Shown: positions 1 to 7,781 of the stretch, in pieces
How the letters are laid out: every line of letters begins with the position of its first letter
Position numbering within the stretch: the first letter of the stretch is position 1
DNA from: Pontixanthobacter aestiaquae
Lineage (GTDB): Bacteria; Pseudomonadota; Alphaproteobacteria; Sphingomonadales; Sphingomonadaceae
Assembly: GCF_009827455.1 (NCBI RefSeq)
Contig: NZ_WTYZ01000001.1
Location: 496,001 to 560,000 of the forward strand
Reading direction: 5' to 3'
Length of the DNA: 64,000 nt
Made by a program: the position numbers and the translations under genes
The notes under the pieces: generated by a model
Told to the model about the DNA's origin: nothing
The model's input: only the letters and a program-made list of their open reading frames with translations
The model's database searches: none

Positions 1-746
1 ATGCCGGAGGTGTGTCTCCAGCTGAAGGAGTTGAACCCTTCTTTTTGGCGGCAGTTTTGAACGGTAGTGTCGCCAACTATGTATTCAGAAGGATTTCTAA
101 ACCTTTTCGGGGCGACTTTTTATCCGCCAACAAGCAATTCATCGCGCCACTCCCCATCCCGACTCTGGATATAGCGGCACAAGAGCCAATCTCCCGGAAT
201 GCAGTCAGGCTGCAACGGCTACACACAGAAATGCGAACCGCGCAGGCCGCACTGTCCCACCGACTTCAAAGCACCCCAGCAAGCTTAAGGGTGTTGAACT
301 GGGTATTCCCAATGATTGCCGACCGCGACGATGCCAGAGAGCTCGAAACAGCCCAGTATGTCGAATTGAACAAACGACTTCATTCTGAAGCTGAGTTCTT
401 AGCGATTTGTCGGGACGGCGAGTTGAAGCTCCAGATCGATGGGGCCGACGCGATCTCAGGCATCTTCTTGGACAACGCTGAGGGGGAATTGATAGCAGCA
501 CAATGGAACGCGAAGTGCTCATCATTCAAACCTTCCGGTAAAGACCCAGCTAAAAAGCTTGTGACCGACCTCAGGCGTTTAATCGCTACGACCAATCAAG
601 CCTTGATTGACCAGATATTGAACTACCAAGCCGACATTGAGCGCCTGCAACGCGAGATAGTGGAGCTAGAAGAGGCTACCGACCAGCTTCTCTTCGCGGC
701 CTATGAATTGACACCTGAGGAAATACGAATGGTGAGAGCAGGATGA
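1..746 (+). CDS. C-terminal part of a type IIG-like (Eco57I/TaqI family) DNA methyltransferase/restriction protein, 5' truncated by window edge
   Basis: The reading frame is open to the first base, so the GTG at 12 is probably internal and the gene starts upstream. The visible 245 or so residues resemble the target-recognition end of Eco57I-type restriction-modification enzymes. Near the start is the block ISKPFRGDFLSANKQFIAPLPIP, typical of the TaqI-like specificity domain (split here: ISKPFRGDF, then NKQFIAPLPIP). The end is a coiled coil (about residues 200-235) closing with a LTPEEI motif, as in that family. The methyltransferase motifs and any nuclease domain would lie outside the window, so activity cannot be judged. 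The stop overlaps the next start (ATGA), implying translational coupling to the DUF262-HNH gene. Codon use looks more AT-rich than in the genes beyond 2.5 kb. Family assignment is from motif memory only. Confidence 0.7.
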   Translation, partial: AGGVSPAEGVEPFFLAAVLNGSVANYVFRRISKPFRGDFLSANKQFIAPLPIPTLDIAAQEPISRNAVRLQRLHTEMRTAQAALSHRLQSTPASLRVLNWVFPMIADRDDARELETAQYVELNKRLHSEAEFLAICRDGELKLQIDGADAISGIFLDNAEGELIAAQWNAKCSSFKPSGKDPAKKLVTDLRRLIATTNQALIDQILNYQADIERLQREIVELEEATDQLLFAAYELTPEEIRMVRAG

Positions 747-2116
747 CGGCTGAGAATCCCGATAGCATGACAGTCAGGGAGCTCGTTGAACTCCACAAGA
801 AACAGATGCTTCGTGCAAACCCTGAATACCAGAGGGGTGTTGTTTGGAAGGGCGACCAAAAGAAAAAGCTCATCGATTCTGTGCTGCGGGGATACCCTCT
901 GCCTCGCATCTATCTGCATCATGTCAGCGAAAGCTATGCTGGTTTTCAGAACGATCGTCTCGAGATCATTGACGGCCAACAGCGGATCACTGCGCTTAGC
1001 GAATTCGCCCAAGGAGCCTTTAAGCTATTTGATCCCAAAGAAGACGACGCAGTAGCAAAGTTTCCTGCGTTCATCAGAGACGAACCATGCGACTGGGGGC
1101 ACAAGAATTTTGACGGTCTATCAGAAGAACTGAAAACCAAATTCTGGGAGACGAAAATCTCCATAGCCAGAATCGAAACTGACAATACCAATGAGGTCAG
1201 AGATCTCTTTGTCCGCCTCCAAGGCGGTATGCCACTGAGTGCGCAGGAGCGTAGAGACGCTCTTCCGGGTCAATTCACGGACTACATTCTGAAGCTCGGT
1301 GGGAAGCCTGAGTTAGCAAGGTATCCCGGCCATGAGTTTTTCACCAAGACATTGGGCATGAAGCCGGGGCGAGATCGTGGCAAAACACGCCAATTGGCTG
1401 CGCAAATTGCGATTCTCTTTCTCAACCGTCGCGCACTTGGAGGTGATGGCTATTGCGACATTAACGCCAAAGCGATTGACGATTTCTACTACGAGCACCT
1501 CGACTTTGATCCTGAAATGGATGCAGCTAAGCGACTCACAACGATCCTTGATAAGATCGTGTCACTTATCCAACCTGAGAAGCACGCAAAGCTACGCGGA
1601 CACGATGCGATGCACTTAGTTTTGCTCGTAGACACTCTTTGGGATGACTACACCAGAGGATGGGAGCCGAAGTTACCATCTGCGCTCGATGAGTTCTTGA
1701 GCCAGATCGCGGAAGCCAAACTTACGAAGGATGACGCATCACCAAGCGAATTCTGGACGCAGTACTCAACTTGGACCCGAGTGAACTCGGATCGAGGGGA
1801 TAATATCGCAAAGAGGAATCGCTTCTACCTCGAAAAAATGCGGTCCTACTTGGCTCCATTGAACGGAAAAGACCCCAAGCGGCTTTATGGAGAAGTTGAA
1901 CGCACGGTCCTCTTTTATCGACAGAGCAAGCTTTGCGCCGTTTGCGATGCTCCAGTCAGTTGGAGCGAAGCCGAAATTCACCACGTAACTGAACACTCCA
2001 AAGGTGGCCAAACAACCCTGGAGAATGGAGCGATGGTGCACAGCAAATGTCACCCAAAAAGCAAGGCGCAGACCCAGATACTCGCGAAGAAGTTAGCGGC
2101 ACCAAAGTCAGAATGA
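743..2116 (+). CDS. DUF262 and HNH nuclease domain protein (GmrSD-like)
   Basis: The 457-residue protein has an N-terminal DUF262 (ParB/Srx-like) domain with the hallmark DGQQRITAL at residues 77-85, preceded by NPEYQRGVVW, which is also typical. A C-terminal HNH nuclease domain lies at about residues 395-440, with a CAVC zinc pair, an IHHVTEH core and a closing CHPKS. DUF262 proteins occur in the modification-dependent GmrSD nucleases and in several phage-defence loci; an HNH is the nuclease half in such fusions. Here it is coupled by a 4-base overlap to a type IIG-like methyltransferase, so a role in restriction or in sensing phage modification is likely. This is inference: the substrate is unknown. 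A perfect hairpin follows the stop codon. The gene lies inside the island that ends at 2416. Confidence 0.85.
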   Translation: MTAENPDSMTVRELVELHKKQMLRANPEYQRGVVWKGDQKKKLIDSVLRGYPLPRIYLHHVSESYAGFQNDRLEIIDGQQRITALSEFAQGAFKLFDPKEDDAVAKFPAFIRDEPCDWGHKNFDGLSEELKTKFWETKISIARIETDNTNEVRDLFVRLQGGMPLSAQERRDALPGQFTDYILKLGGKPELARYPGHEFFTKTLGMKPGRDRGKTRQLAAQIAILFLNRRALGGDGYCDINAKAIDDFYYEHLDFDPEMDAAKRLTTILDKIVSLIQPEKHAKLRGHDAMHLVLLVDTLWDDYTRGWEPKLPSALDEFLSQIAEAKLTKDDASPSEFWTQYSTWTRVNSDRGDNIAKRNRFYLEKMRSYLAPLNGKDPKRLYGEVERTVLFYRQSKLCAVCDAPVSWSEAEIHHVTEHSKGGQTTLENGAMVHSKCHPKSKAQTQILAKKLAAPKSE

Positions 2117-2136
2117 GATAATTCAAAAATTATCTC
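2115..2136 (+). terminator. Perfect 9-bp hairpin at the end of the DUF262 gene
   Basis: GAGATAATT (2115-2123), loop CAAA, AATTATCTC (2128-2136). The arm starts within the stop codon. No T-run follows, so it may be a weak terminator or an mRNA-stabilising end. Confidence 0.5.
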
Positions 2137-2364
2137 GCATAGTTCGAGGCCCCTGTCAGAGGGAACCAAAAGGTGCTAATAATAGGTGCATCCTACCCTT
2201 CCTCTGCGCCCCATTCTTGTATGAGGCCAGCCGCCACACTGACACACCCGTGACACATTTTTAGAGACCTAAAGCAGGTTCTTGTGCTAAGCATTGTCTC
2301 GCAAGCAATCGAAGCCTGCGAGAGAGTGTGGTTCTAGTTCAGCCCCAAGCTGTACTGCTGAGCC
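2137..2364. other. Non-coding end of the island, nothing recognised
   Basis: I see no plausible gene, no integrase and no GCACCCG acceptor sequence that would complete the tRNA fragment that follows. The stretch is AT-richer than the chromosome to its right. Confidence 0.5.
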
Positions 2365-2416
2365 CGCTGCCCTCCGAAGGCAGAGGCCAGAGGTTCGAAT
2401 CCTCTCGGGTGCGCCA
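2365..2416 (+). other. 3' half of tRNA-Arg(CCG): likely attachment-site scar of an integrated island
   Basis: The sequence folds as the 3' part of a tRNA: anticodon stem CTGCC (2367-2371) and GGCAG (2379-2383) with anticodon CCG at 2374-2376, T arm AGAGG-TTCGAAT-CCTCT (2389-2405), acceptor strand CGGGTGC (2406-2412), discriminator G and encoded CCA (2414-2416). The matching 5' acceptor (GCACCCG) and D arm are absent upstream. Tyrosine integrases commonly use the 3' end of a tRNA as attB and leave such a duplicate at the far end of the element. The intact tRNA-Arg should be found at the other end, outside the window. Confidence 0.75.
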
Positions 2417-2547
2417 AGGGCAGAATCCTTAAAAAGGTCCGGCCCTTGACGCGTTATGAGCTGATTGGAATTTCGGAGTAAGCGTACCGAAGGCAAGCAA
2501 CGCACGGTCTCGGCCCAATACTTTGAGGTTGTTTGTAGCTTGAACTG
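2417..2547. other. Spacer after the tRNA fragment with a nested hairpin
   Basis: No gene is seen. AAGGGC (2416-2421) can pair with GCCCTT (2442-2447), enclosing a smaller CCTT/AAGG stem. This could be the old tRNA terminator, but there is no T-run. Confidence 0.35.
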
Positions 2548-2853
2548 TTAGAAATTATCGCCTGCGATCCGACAGCCATCAGCGCATACCTTTATCTTCA
2601 CGGCAGACAATGTCGATTGGTAGTAGACCTCGATTACTGATCGCTGATCGCCATGCTGCACAGAGCCGCTAAGCAACGGGCGTGATCCATCGCCAAGGTT
2701 TGCGCTGCTCGAATCGCGAAGGTCTCCGTCGATGTACAGCTTGGCGTTCGAACTCAAGCCAAACGAATTAAAATCAGCCAGTGGGAGATTCATCTCATTG
2801 GTCGCTCGTATTTTCTGGCCATGGTGCTCGATCACGAGATCTCGAGAAAACAT
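2548..2853 (-). CDS. Hypothetical protein, 101 residues
   Basis: I do not recognise the family. The product is a small, soluble, mixed-charge protein without signal peptide or membrane segment; it contains two cysteines near the end (KVCADGCRI). It begins 10 bases after the stop codon of the acyl-CoA ligase on the same strand, so it is probably cotranscribed with it. The ribosome-binding site is weak. It could be an accessory protein of the ligase or an unrelated passenger. It lies between the ligase and the island scar, and the lack of a family match means it could also be a fragment. Confidence 0.5.
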   Translation of the reverse strand: MFSRDLVIEHHGQKIRATNEMNLPLADFNSFGLSSNAKLYIDGDLRDSSSANLGDGSRPLLSGSVQHGDQRSVIEVYYQSTLSAVKIKVCADGCRIAGDNF

Positions 2854-2863
2854 AGTGTAATCC

Positions 2864-4420
2864 CTAATTCACCGCACGCTCTTTGCCGTCCCAATAAGGT
2901 GCGCGTAGCTCGCGGCGCAGGATTTTGCCGGATGGGTTGCGCGGCAGCGCTTCGATGAAATCGACAGATTTGGGGCATTTGAAGCCTGCGATCTGGTCCT
3001 TGGCGTAAGCGATCACATCGGCTTCGGTGAGGCTCGATCCTGGTTTAGCGACGATCACCGCCTTCACTGCTTCGCCCCATTTCTCGTCGGGGATGCCGAT
3101 CACGGCAATGTCGGCGATATCCGGATGGCCGTAAAGCGCGCTCTCGACTTGTGCAGGGTAGACATTCTCGCCGCCGGTGATGATCATATCTTTGATCCGG
3201 TCCTGGATGTAGAGATAGCCTTCTTCATCGACCATTCCGGCGTCGCCGGTGCGGAACCAGCCGTCGCCGATTAGCGCCTTCTCGTTTTCTTCCGGCCGGT
3301 TCCAATAGCCCAGCATTACGCAATCGCTCCGGATCGCTACTTCACCGGTTTGGCCTGCAGGTAGCGGATTCAAGTCTTCGTCCATAATCCGGACTTCGAC
3401 ACCCGGCATGGGCTTTCCGGCAGACTTCATCACATGTTCGCGGCCCACGATGTTCTCCGGCTTGTGATCATCAGGCGGCAAGCTGATGACGGTGCCGAAC
3501 GTCTCTGTCAGGCCGTAAAGCTGCGCGAAATCGCATTTGAGGCGCGCAACACCCTCTTTCAGCATATCGAGCGGGATAGGGCTGGCGCCGTACGTCAAAC
3601 CTTTGACCGAGGAGAAGTCTGCGGTCTCCGCGTCCGGGTGCGCCAGCATGATGCCCAATGCCGCCGGCACGATGAACAGCCATTTGACCTTGTATTTTTG
3701 GACATCGGCAATGGTCAGGGCAGGATCAAATTCGCGGTGAACGATCACTTCCAAGCCGCCAAGAACCCCGCTGATGGCAGTGCCAACTCCTGCAATATGC
3801 CCGTATGGCATCGCGAAGATCAGCGAGTCGCCCGGTTCGGGGCAATACCAATAGATGTTGTGTTCTTTGGTCAGCGGACGCAGGTGAGTGCCGTTGTGAT
3901 GGCTCAGCACCACGCCTTTGGGTAGGCCGGTCGTGCCCGATGTATAGAGTTGTAGCAGCGCGTCCTGCGCGCCGACTTCGACCGTTACTACAGCATCCGA
4001 TTGCGCGTCGCGCCAGACGTCGAAACTGTCATCGGTCAAAACTTTTTTGCCATCGAAAGGCAATTGATCGGCAAATTCAGGTTCGACAAACAACACGCCT
4101 GCGCCGGAATCGTTCAGAATGAACTCGACCTCTTTGGGAGCGAGCCGCCAGATGATAGGGATGAACACCATGCCGGCACGCGCGGCGCCAAGTGCAAGCT
4201 CGACCGAACGGTCGCTGTTCTTGCCGAAATAGGCAACGCGATCCCCTTTGGAGAGGCCCATTTCCATCAACCCATTGGCGATCTGTGTCGCGTGGCGATC
4301 ATAGGTTTTGTAATCTGTCACGCGGTCGCCAAAGCGAAGCGCTATCTGGTCAGGTGTATGTTTGGCATAATGGGCCAAGGCTCCACCATAAGTCGGGAAA
4401 TAGGGATAGTCTTCGGACAT
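2864..4420 (-). CDS. AMP-dependent acyl-CoA ligase (fatty/organic acid-CoA ligase)
   Basis: A member of the adenylate-forming ANL superfamily that activates a carboxylic acid with ATP and couples it to CoA. The P-loop YTSGTTGLPKG is at about residues 159-169, the YGLTET motif follows in mid protein, the A8 hinge region carries RTGDAG and DRIKDMIITGGENVYP, and the catalytic lysine motif PSGKILRREL is close to the C terminus. The length (518) is normal. An upstream in-frame ATG exists at 4438, but a GGAGAGA ribosome-binding site sits between the two Met codons and fits the start at 4420. The substrate cannot be told from sequence; long-chain or aromatic acids are both possible. The 101-residue gene downstream is probably in the same transcript. 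Confidence 0.88.
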   Translation of the reverse strand: MSEDYPYFPTYGGALAHYAKHTPDQIALRFGDRVTDYKTYDRHATQIANGLMEMGLSKGDRVAYFGKNSDRSVELALGAARAGMVFIPIIWRLAPKEVEFILNDSGAGVLFVEPEFADQLPFDGKKVLTDDSFDVWRDAQSDAVVTVEVGAQDALLQLYTSGTTGLPKGVVLSHHNGTHLRPLTKEHNIYWYCPEPGDSLIFAMPYGHIAGVGTAISGVLGGLEVIVHREFDPALTIADVQKYKVKWLFIVPAALGIMLAHPDAETADFSSVKGLTYGASPIPLDMLKEGVARLKCDFAQLYGLTETFGTVISLPPDDHKPENIVGREHVMKSAGKPMPGVEVRIMDEDLNPLPAGQTGEVAIRSDCVMLGYWNRPEENEKALIGDGWFRTGDAGMVDEEGYLYIQDRIKDMIITGGENVYPAQVESALYGHPDIADIAVIGIPDEKWGEAVKAVIVAKPGSSLTEADVIAYAKDQIAGFKCPKSVDFIEALPRNPSGKILRRELRAPYWDGKERAVN

Positions 4421-4532
4421 GTAGTCTCTCTCCAGCATCCTCTTGGCCGAATCGCTCGGCTCTTATGCTGGTGACCATGTCGTGTTCGCGGCCCTGCGTA
4501 AATGGCCAGGTAAATGCGGACGTAGGTGACGC

Positions 4533-5741
4533 TCAGTCGAAGCCGCGGTCAAGGAAGCGCAGGGCGCAACCCGCAAGAACCGCCGTCCCGTGTGGCAATG
4601 CGCTTTCATCGACATGCATTCGTGGGGAGTGGATGCCGCAGCACGATGACCAGTCATCGCCCTCAGGGGCTACTCCTAAAAAGAACATTGCGCCGGGTAC
4701 TTTGTCTAGAACGTAGGAGAAGTCTTCGGCCCCCATGATCGGCGCGGGAAGGTCGCGCCAGGTGTCTTCGCCAAGAGTTTCGAGTGTGACTGACTGGCCG
4801 AGCGCGACTGCTTTCGGATCGCAGAGAGTGACCGGGAAACCCTCAGTGATTGTCACTTCTGCTTCAATGCCATGTGCCTTTGCTATCCCAGTGACTATTT
4901 CGCGCATAAGGGAATGCACTTTCGAGCGGTGCTTACGCGACAAGGTTCGCATCGTCCCGCTGAGCGTTGCAAAGTCGGGGATCACGTTATGTGCAGTTCC
5001 TGCAGCTAGCTGGGTCACGGTCACAACCACCGCATCGGCAGCATTAAACCGGCGGGTGACCATACTCTGCAACGCGGTGACGATTTCTGCTGCGACGGGA
5101 ACTGGGTCGCGCGTGTCATGCGGCATGGAGGCGTGGCCGCCTTGACCGGTGACACGAATATCGAATTGATCAGCAGCTGCCATCAACGGCCCGGGCTTAC
5201 CCGCGATAATGCCATGCGCCGCGTTGGGCATGATGTGCAGGGCGAAAGCGGCATCTGGCAGCGGATCAATCAACCCGTCATCCAGCATAAATCGCGCGCC
5301 GTGATAGCCCTCCTCGCCGGGCTGGAACATGAATTGGATTTCGCCCGAAAACTCGTCTCGCTTACCGCATAGAAGTTCTGCTGCCGCAGCAAGCATGGCA
5401 GTATGGGTATCATGCCCGCAGGCGTGCATCCGGTCTTCAATGGTCGAGGCGAAGTCGAGGCCCGTGTCCTCGGCCATCGGCAGTGCATCCATATCGCCGC
5501 GCAACAGAACGCGCCGTGTTGGTCCGTTTGCATCCTGTGTGCCTGTGAGTGTGGCGACCATGCCCGTCGTCGCGCCGCCCTCACGCCAAGTTAGTGGCAG
5601 ATCGGCCAACGCCGTGCGCACTTTGGCGCTGGTTTTCGGAGTTTGCAGACCAAGTTCCGGTTCAGCATGAATCGCCCGTCTGAGCGCAATGAGCCGGCCG
5701 GATAGATCGCGGGCGGAGTCGAGTAGATGTGACGTATACAT
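4533..5741 (-). CDS. M20 family amidohydrolase (hippurate hydrolase/IAA-amino acid hydrolase type)
   Basis: A 402-residue metallo-hydrolase of the M20D group, which cleaves N-acyl amino acids or similar amides. The family signature RGDMDALPM is at about 81-89, the metal-binding HACGHDTH at about 106-113 and the catalytic FQPGEEG in the following segment; GAEDFSYV near the C terminus is also typical. There is no signal peptide, so it is cytoplasmic. It is transcribed away from the lipid kinase gene, with about 135 bases of shared upstream DNA, and toward the acyl-CoA ligase, with a gap of about 110 bases. Together with the ligase it may release and activate an acyl group, but that link is speculative. 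Confidence 0.9.
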   Translation of the reverse strand: MYTSHLLDSARDLSGRLIALRRAIHAEPELGLQTPKTSAKVRTALADLPLTWREGGATTGMVATLTGTQDANGPTRRVLLRGDMDALPMAEDTGLDFASTIEDRMHACGHDTHTAMLAAAAELLCGKRDEFSGEIQFMFQPGEEGYHGARFMLDDGLIDPLPDAAFALHIMPNAAHGIIAGKPGPLMAAADQFDIRVTGQGGHASMPHDTRDPVPVAAEIVTALQSMVTRRFNAADAVVVTVTQLAAGTAHNVIPDFATLSGTMRTLSRKHRSKVHSLMREIVTGIAKAHGIEAEVTITEGFPVTLCDPKAVALGQSVTLETLGEDTWRDLPAPIMGAEDFSYVLDKVPGAMFFLGVAPEGDDWSSCCGIHSPRMHVDESALPHGTAVLAGCALRFLDRGFD

Positions 5742-5876
5742 CGTCGCAGATTATCGCATTTTTCGCATCTCGTCTCCCCAGTCTTGCCGCGAATGGGGGC
5801 TCGAAAGTGAAATTGCTGGTATATTCACCAAAACTCTAGTGAAAAACGGGGCGACAGAGTCTAAGGCAACAAGGCT

Positions 5877-6869
5877 ATGACCGGATCGACTGCCAATATG
5901 AGACCTTCGTCCGATGGCGATAGTGTGCCGGAGCCAGTCGTCGGCGTCATCTACAACGCGCGTAGCCACCGTAATCAAGGCCGGTATCTGGACGCGGCTT
6001 CGATGCCGCATGTTCATCTGGAAGAACCGGCCGATCATAGCGAGATATCGGCTGCACTACGGCAGTTCGTCGATCTGGGGATCGATCTGCTGGTTATTAA
6101 CGGCGGTGATGGAACTGTCCGCGATGTGCTGACATGCGGGCGTGATGTTTTTGGCGATGAGTGGCCTGCTTTAGCCGTCCTCCCGAAAGGTAAGACCAAC
6201 GCGCTAAATGTGGATCTGGGGGCACCCAATGGCTGGACTCTACCGGACGTGATTGCAGCATACCAAGCCGGGAAACGCCATGTCCGACGCCCTTTGGTTG
6301 TCTCTCCAGCCGGAGGCGACGGCATGGTGCATCAGGGCTTTATTCTGGGCGCGGGCGGGTTCACGCTTGGCGTTCGCGCGGGGCAGGACGCGCATAAAAT
6401 GGGCGCGTTCAACAGTCTTGCAGTTGGTGTGACATCGGCGTGGGGCATTCTGCAAGGTTTGCTGGGTAGCGATGATAATCTCTGGCGGCGCGGCGTGGCT
6501 TTGCGGTTGCTACTCGGTGACGACAAACGAGAGGTACCGCGCAGCGAATATGGAGACTCCGCGCGGCGAGTCTTCATGCTGTCTTCCACTCTGGAGAAAT
6601 TCCCGGTTGGGCTGAAACTGTTCGGCAAATTTCGCGAAGGGCTAAAGTTGGTCGTTCTGGACCACCCCCGCCGCCGCACTTTGGCGCTGATGCCCGCTAT
6701 TCTGGCCGGCTGGTTGCCGAAATGGTTGCCGGAAAAGGGCGTGCACCACGCGCAGACGGATCACTATGAGATGGATGTCGGCGACGATTTTATTCTCGAT
6801 GGCGAAGTGTTTCCGGCGGGGCACTACCGCGTGTCGACCGGGCCTGAACTCAGCTTCGTTGTTCCGTGA
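5877..6869 (+). CDS. Diacylglycerol kinase-family lipid kinase
   Basis: The N-terminal half matches the DAGK catalytic domain (YegS/BmrU/DgkB type): a VIYNARSH strand, the nucleotide-binding NGGDGTVRDVL with GGDGT at 76-80, and the LPKGKTNALNVDLG segment at about 102-115. In classical members the last motif contains GTAND; here it is KTNAL, a noticeable variation in the nucleotide-binding loop. The C-terminal half is the family's beta-sandwich, closing with FILDGEVF. The family phosphorylates diacylglycerol or related lipids to phosphatidate-like products at the membrane. The stop overlaps the next start (GTGA), coupling it to a protein that looks like a phosphatidate cytidylyltransferase. 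It starts at ATG 5877 and is divergent from the amidohydrolase. Confidence 0.85.
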   Translation: MTGSTANMRPSSDGDSVPEPVVGVIYNARSHRNQGRYLDAASMPHVHLEEPADHSEISAALRQFVDLGIDLLVINGGDGTVRDVLTCGRDVFGDEWPALAVLPKGKTNALNVDLGAPNGWTLPDVIAAYQAGKRHVRRPLVVSPAGGDGMVHQGFILGAGGFTLGVRAGQDAHKMGAFNSLAVGVTSAWGILQGLLGSDDNLWRRGVALRLLLGDDKREVPRSEYGDSARRVFMLSSTLEKFPVGLKLFGKFREGLKLVVLDHPRRRTLALMPAILAGWLPKWLPEKGVHHAQTDHYEMDVGDDFILDGEVFPAGHYRVSTGPELSFVVP

Positions 6870-7759
6870 CGGAGACGCTTGATCAGCGTATTCAGCGAAG
6901 CCTTTGCGCTGACATACATCCCGCTATTTCGGCCTTTGCGAAGCATCTGGCCGAAGCGGCAGGCGCGCACGCGGCTTTGTTCTATGGTTCCAATCTGCGC
7001 ACCGGTGAGCTCGAAGGCGTGCTCGACTTCTATCTTCTTATGCCCGGCCCGCAGGTCGAAAAGATTTGGCCGCGCGTCAGCTACCACGAATGGGACTTTG
7101 AGAGCACACGGCTGCGCGCCAAAGCCGCGACGATGCCTATGGAAACATTTCGATTGGCCGCCGGCGGCAAGCTGCGTGATACGACGATCTGGGCGCGGTT
7201 TGTGCAGCCAAGCGCGTTGGTTTGGAGCGGCGATACCGCGGCAGAGAAAGCTGTTGCCGAGGCTATCGAGGCCGCTGCTATGACAGCAACACGATTTGCT
7301 GCCGCGCTCGGCCCGGATCGCGGAACCGAAGGCGATTACTGGCGGGCACTGTTTCAAGAGACTTACAAGGCTGAGTTCCGCGTCGAGAAAGCGGGGCGCG
7401 AGGACTCGATCCTGTCGCTCAACCGCGCGCATTTTGATGGGCTCTTGCCCGCTGCGCTGACTGCCGCGGATATTCGCTTCACTATGGTGGATAGCCAGAT
7501 CGCACTGGCTATGCCTGAAGGCTGGCGCGCGGATATTCGCAAGAAATGGCGTAGCCGCCGGCGCTGGGGGAAGCCGCTCAATGTCGTGCGGTTGCTTAAG
7601 GCTAGCACCACTTTCGAGGGCGCGGCGCGCTATGCAGCATGGAAAGTCCAGCGGCACACCGGGGTTGAAGTGGACGTGACGCCTTGGAAAGAAAAACACC
7701 CGATCCTTGCGGCACCGGGTGTTCTTTTTAAAGTCTGGCGCTCACGATACGCCAAATAG
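6866..7759 (+). CDS. Putative Tam41-like (MMP37 family) phosphatidate cytidylyltransferase
   Basis: The 297-residue product would usually be called hypothetical. Several blocks match my recollection of mitochondrial Tam41: a nucleotidyltransferase-type LFYGSN at about 38-43 followed by VLDFYLL at 52-58 (compare YGSG and the IDxxLxV strand), a central W.ALFQETYKAEFR stretch resembling LSYxGDxR, and a basic C-terminal region with a LP/MPEGW block and a tract rich in Arg, Lys and Trp, as in Tam41, which binds membranes through its tail. Tam41 makes CDP-diacylglycerol from phosphatidate and CTP. The gene is coupled by a GTGA overlap to a lipid kinase that would supply phosphatidate, which supports the idea. 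The start is GTG. I cannot align it here, so the assignment is an inference. A terminator of the convergent gene lies within its last codons. Confidence 0.55.
   Translation: MTETLDQRIQRSLCADIHPAISAFAKHLAEAAGAHAALFYGSNLRTGELEGVLDFYLLMPGPQVEKIWPRVSYHEWDFESTRLRAKAATMPMETFRLAAGGKLRDTTIWARFVQPSALVWSGDTAAEKAVAEAIEAAAMTATRFAAALGPDRGTEGDYWRALFQETYKAEFRVEKAGREDSILSLNRAHFDGLLPAALTAADIRFTMVDSQIALAMPEGWRADIRKKWRSRRRWGKPLNVVRLLKASTTFEGAARYAAWKVQRHTGVEVDVTPWKEKHPILAAPGVLFKVWRSRYAK
7691..7730 (-). terminator. Terminator for the DUF2141 gene, embedded in the end of the convergent CDS
   Basis: AACACCCG (7695-7702), 13-base loop, CGGGTGTT (7716-7723), flanked by AAAAA on the left and CTTTTT on the right, so it reads as an intrinsic terminator in both directions. 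On the minus strand it lies about 50 bases after the DUF2141 stop. On the plus strand it falls inside the Tam41-like gene, about 30 bases before its stop. Confidence 0.7.
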
Positions 7760-7781
7760 GTTCTAACCGCGCGATGTAGAG

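Noticed and set aside
2281-2416. A complete tRNA-Arg gene
   Set aside because: The D arm and 5' acceptor strand are missing; only the 3' half folds.
2287-2505. 72-residue minus-strand frame across the tRNA fragment
   Set aside because: Its GAPERIRTSGLCLRRAA stretch is the antisense translation of a tRNA, a well-known false protein.
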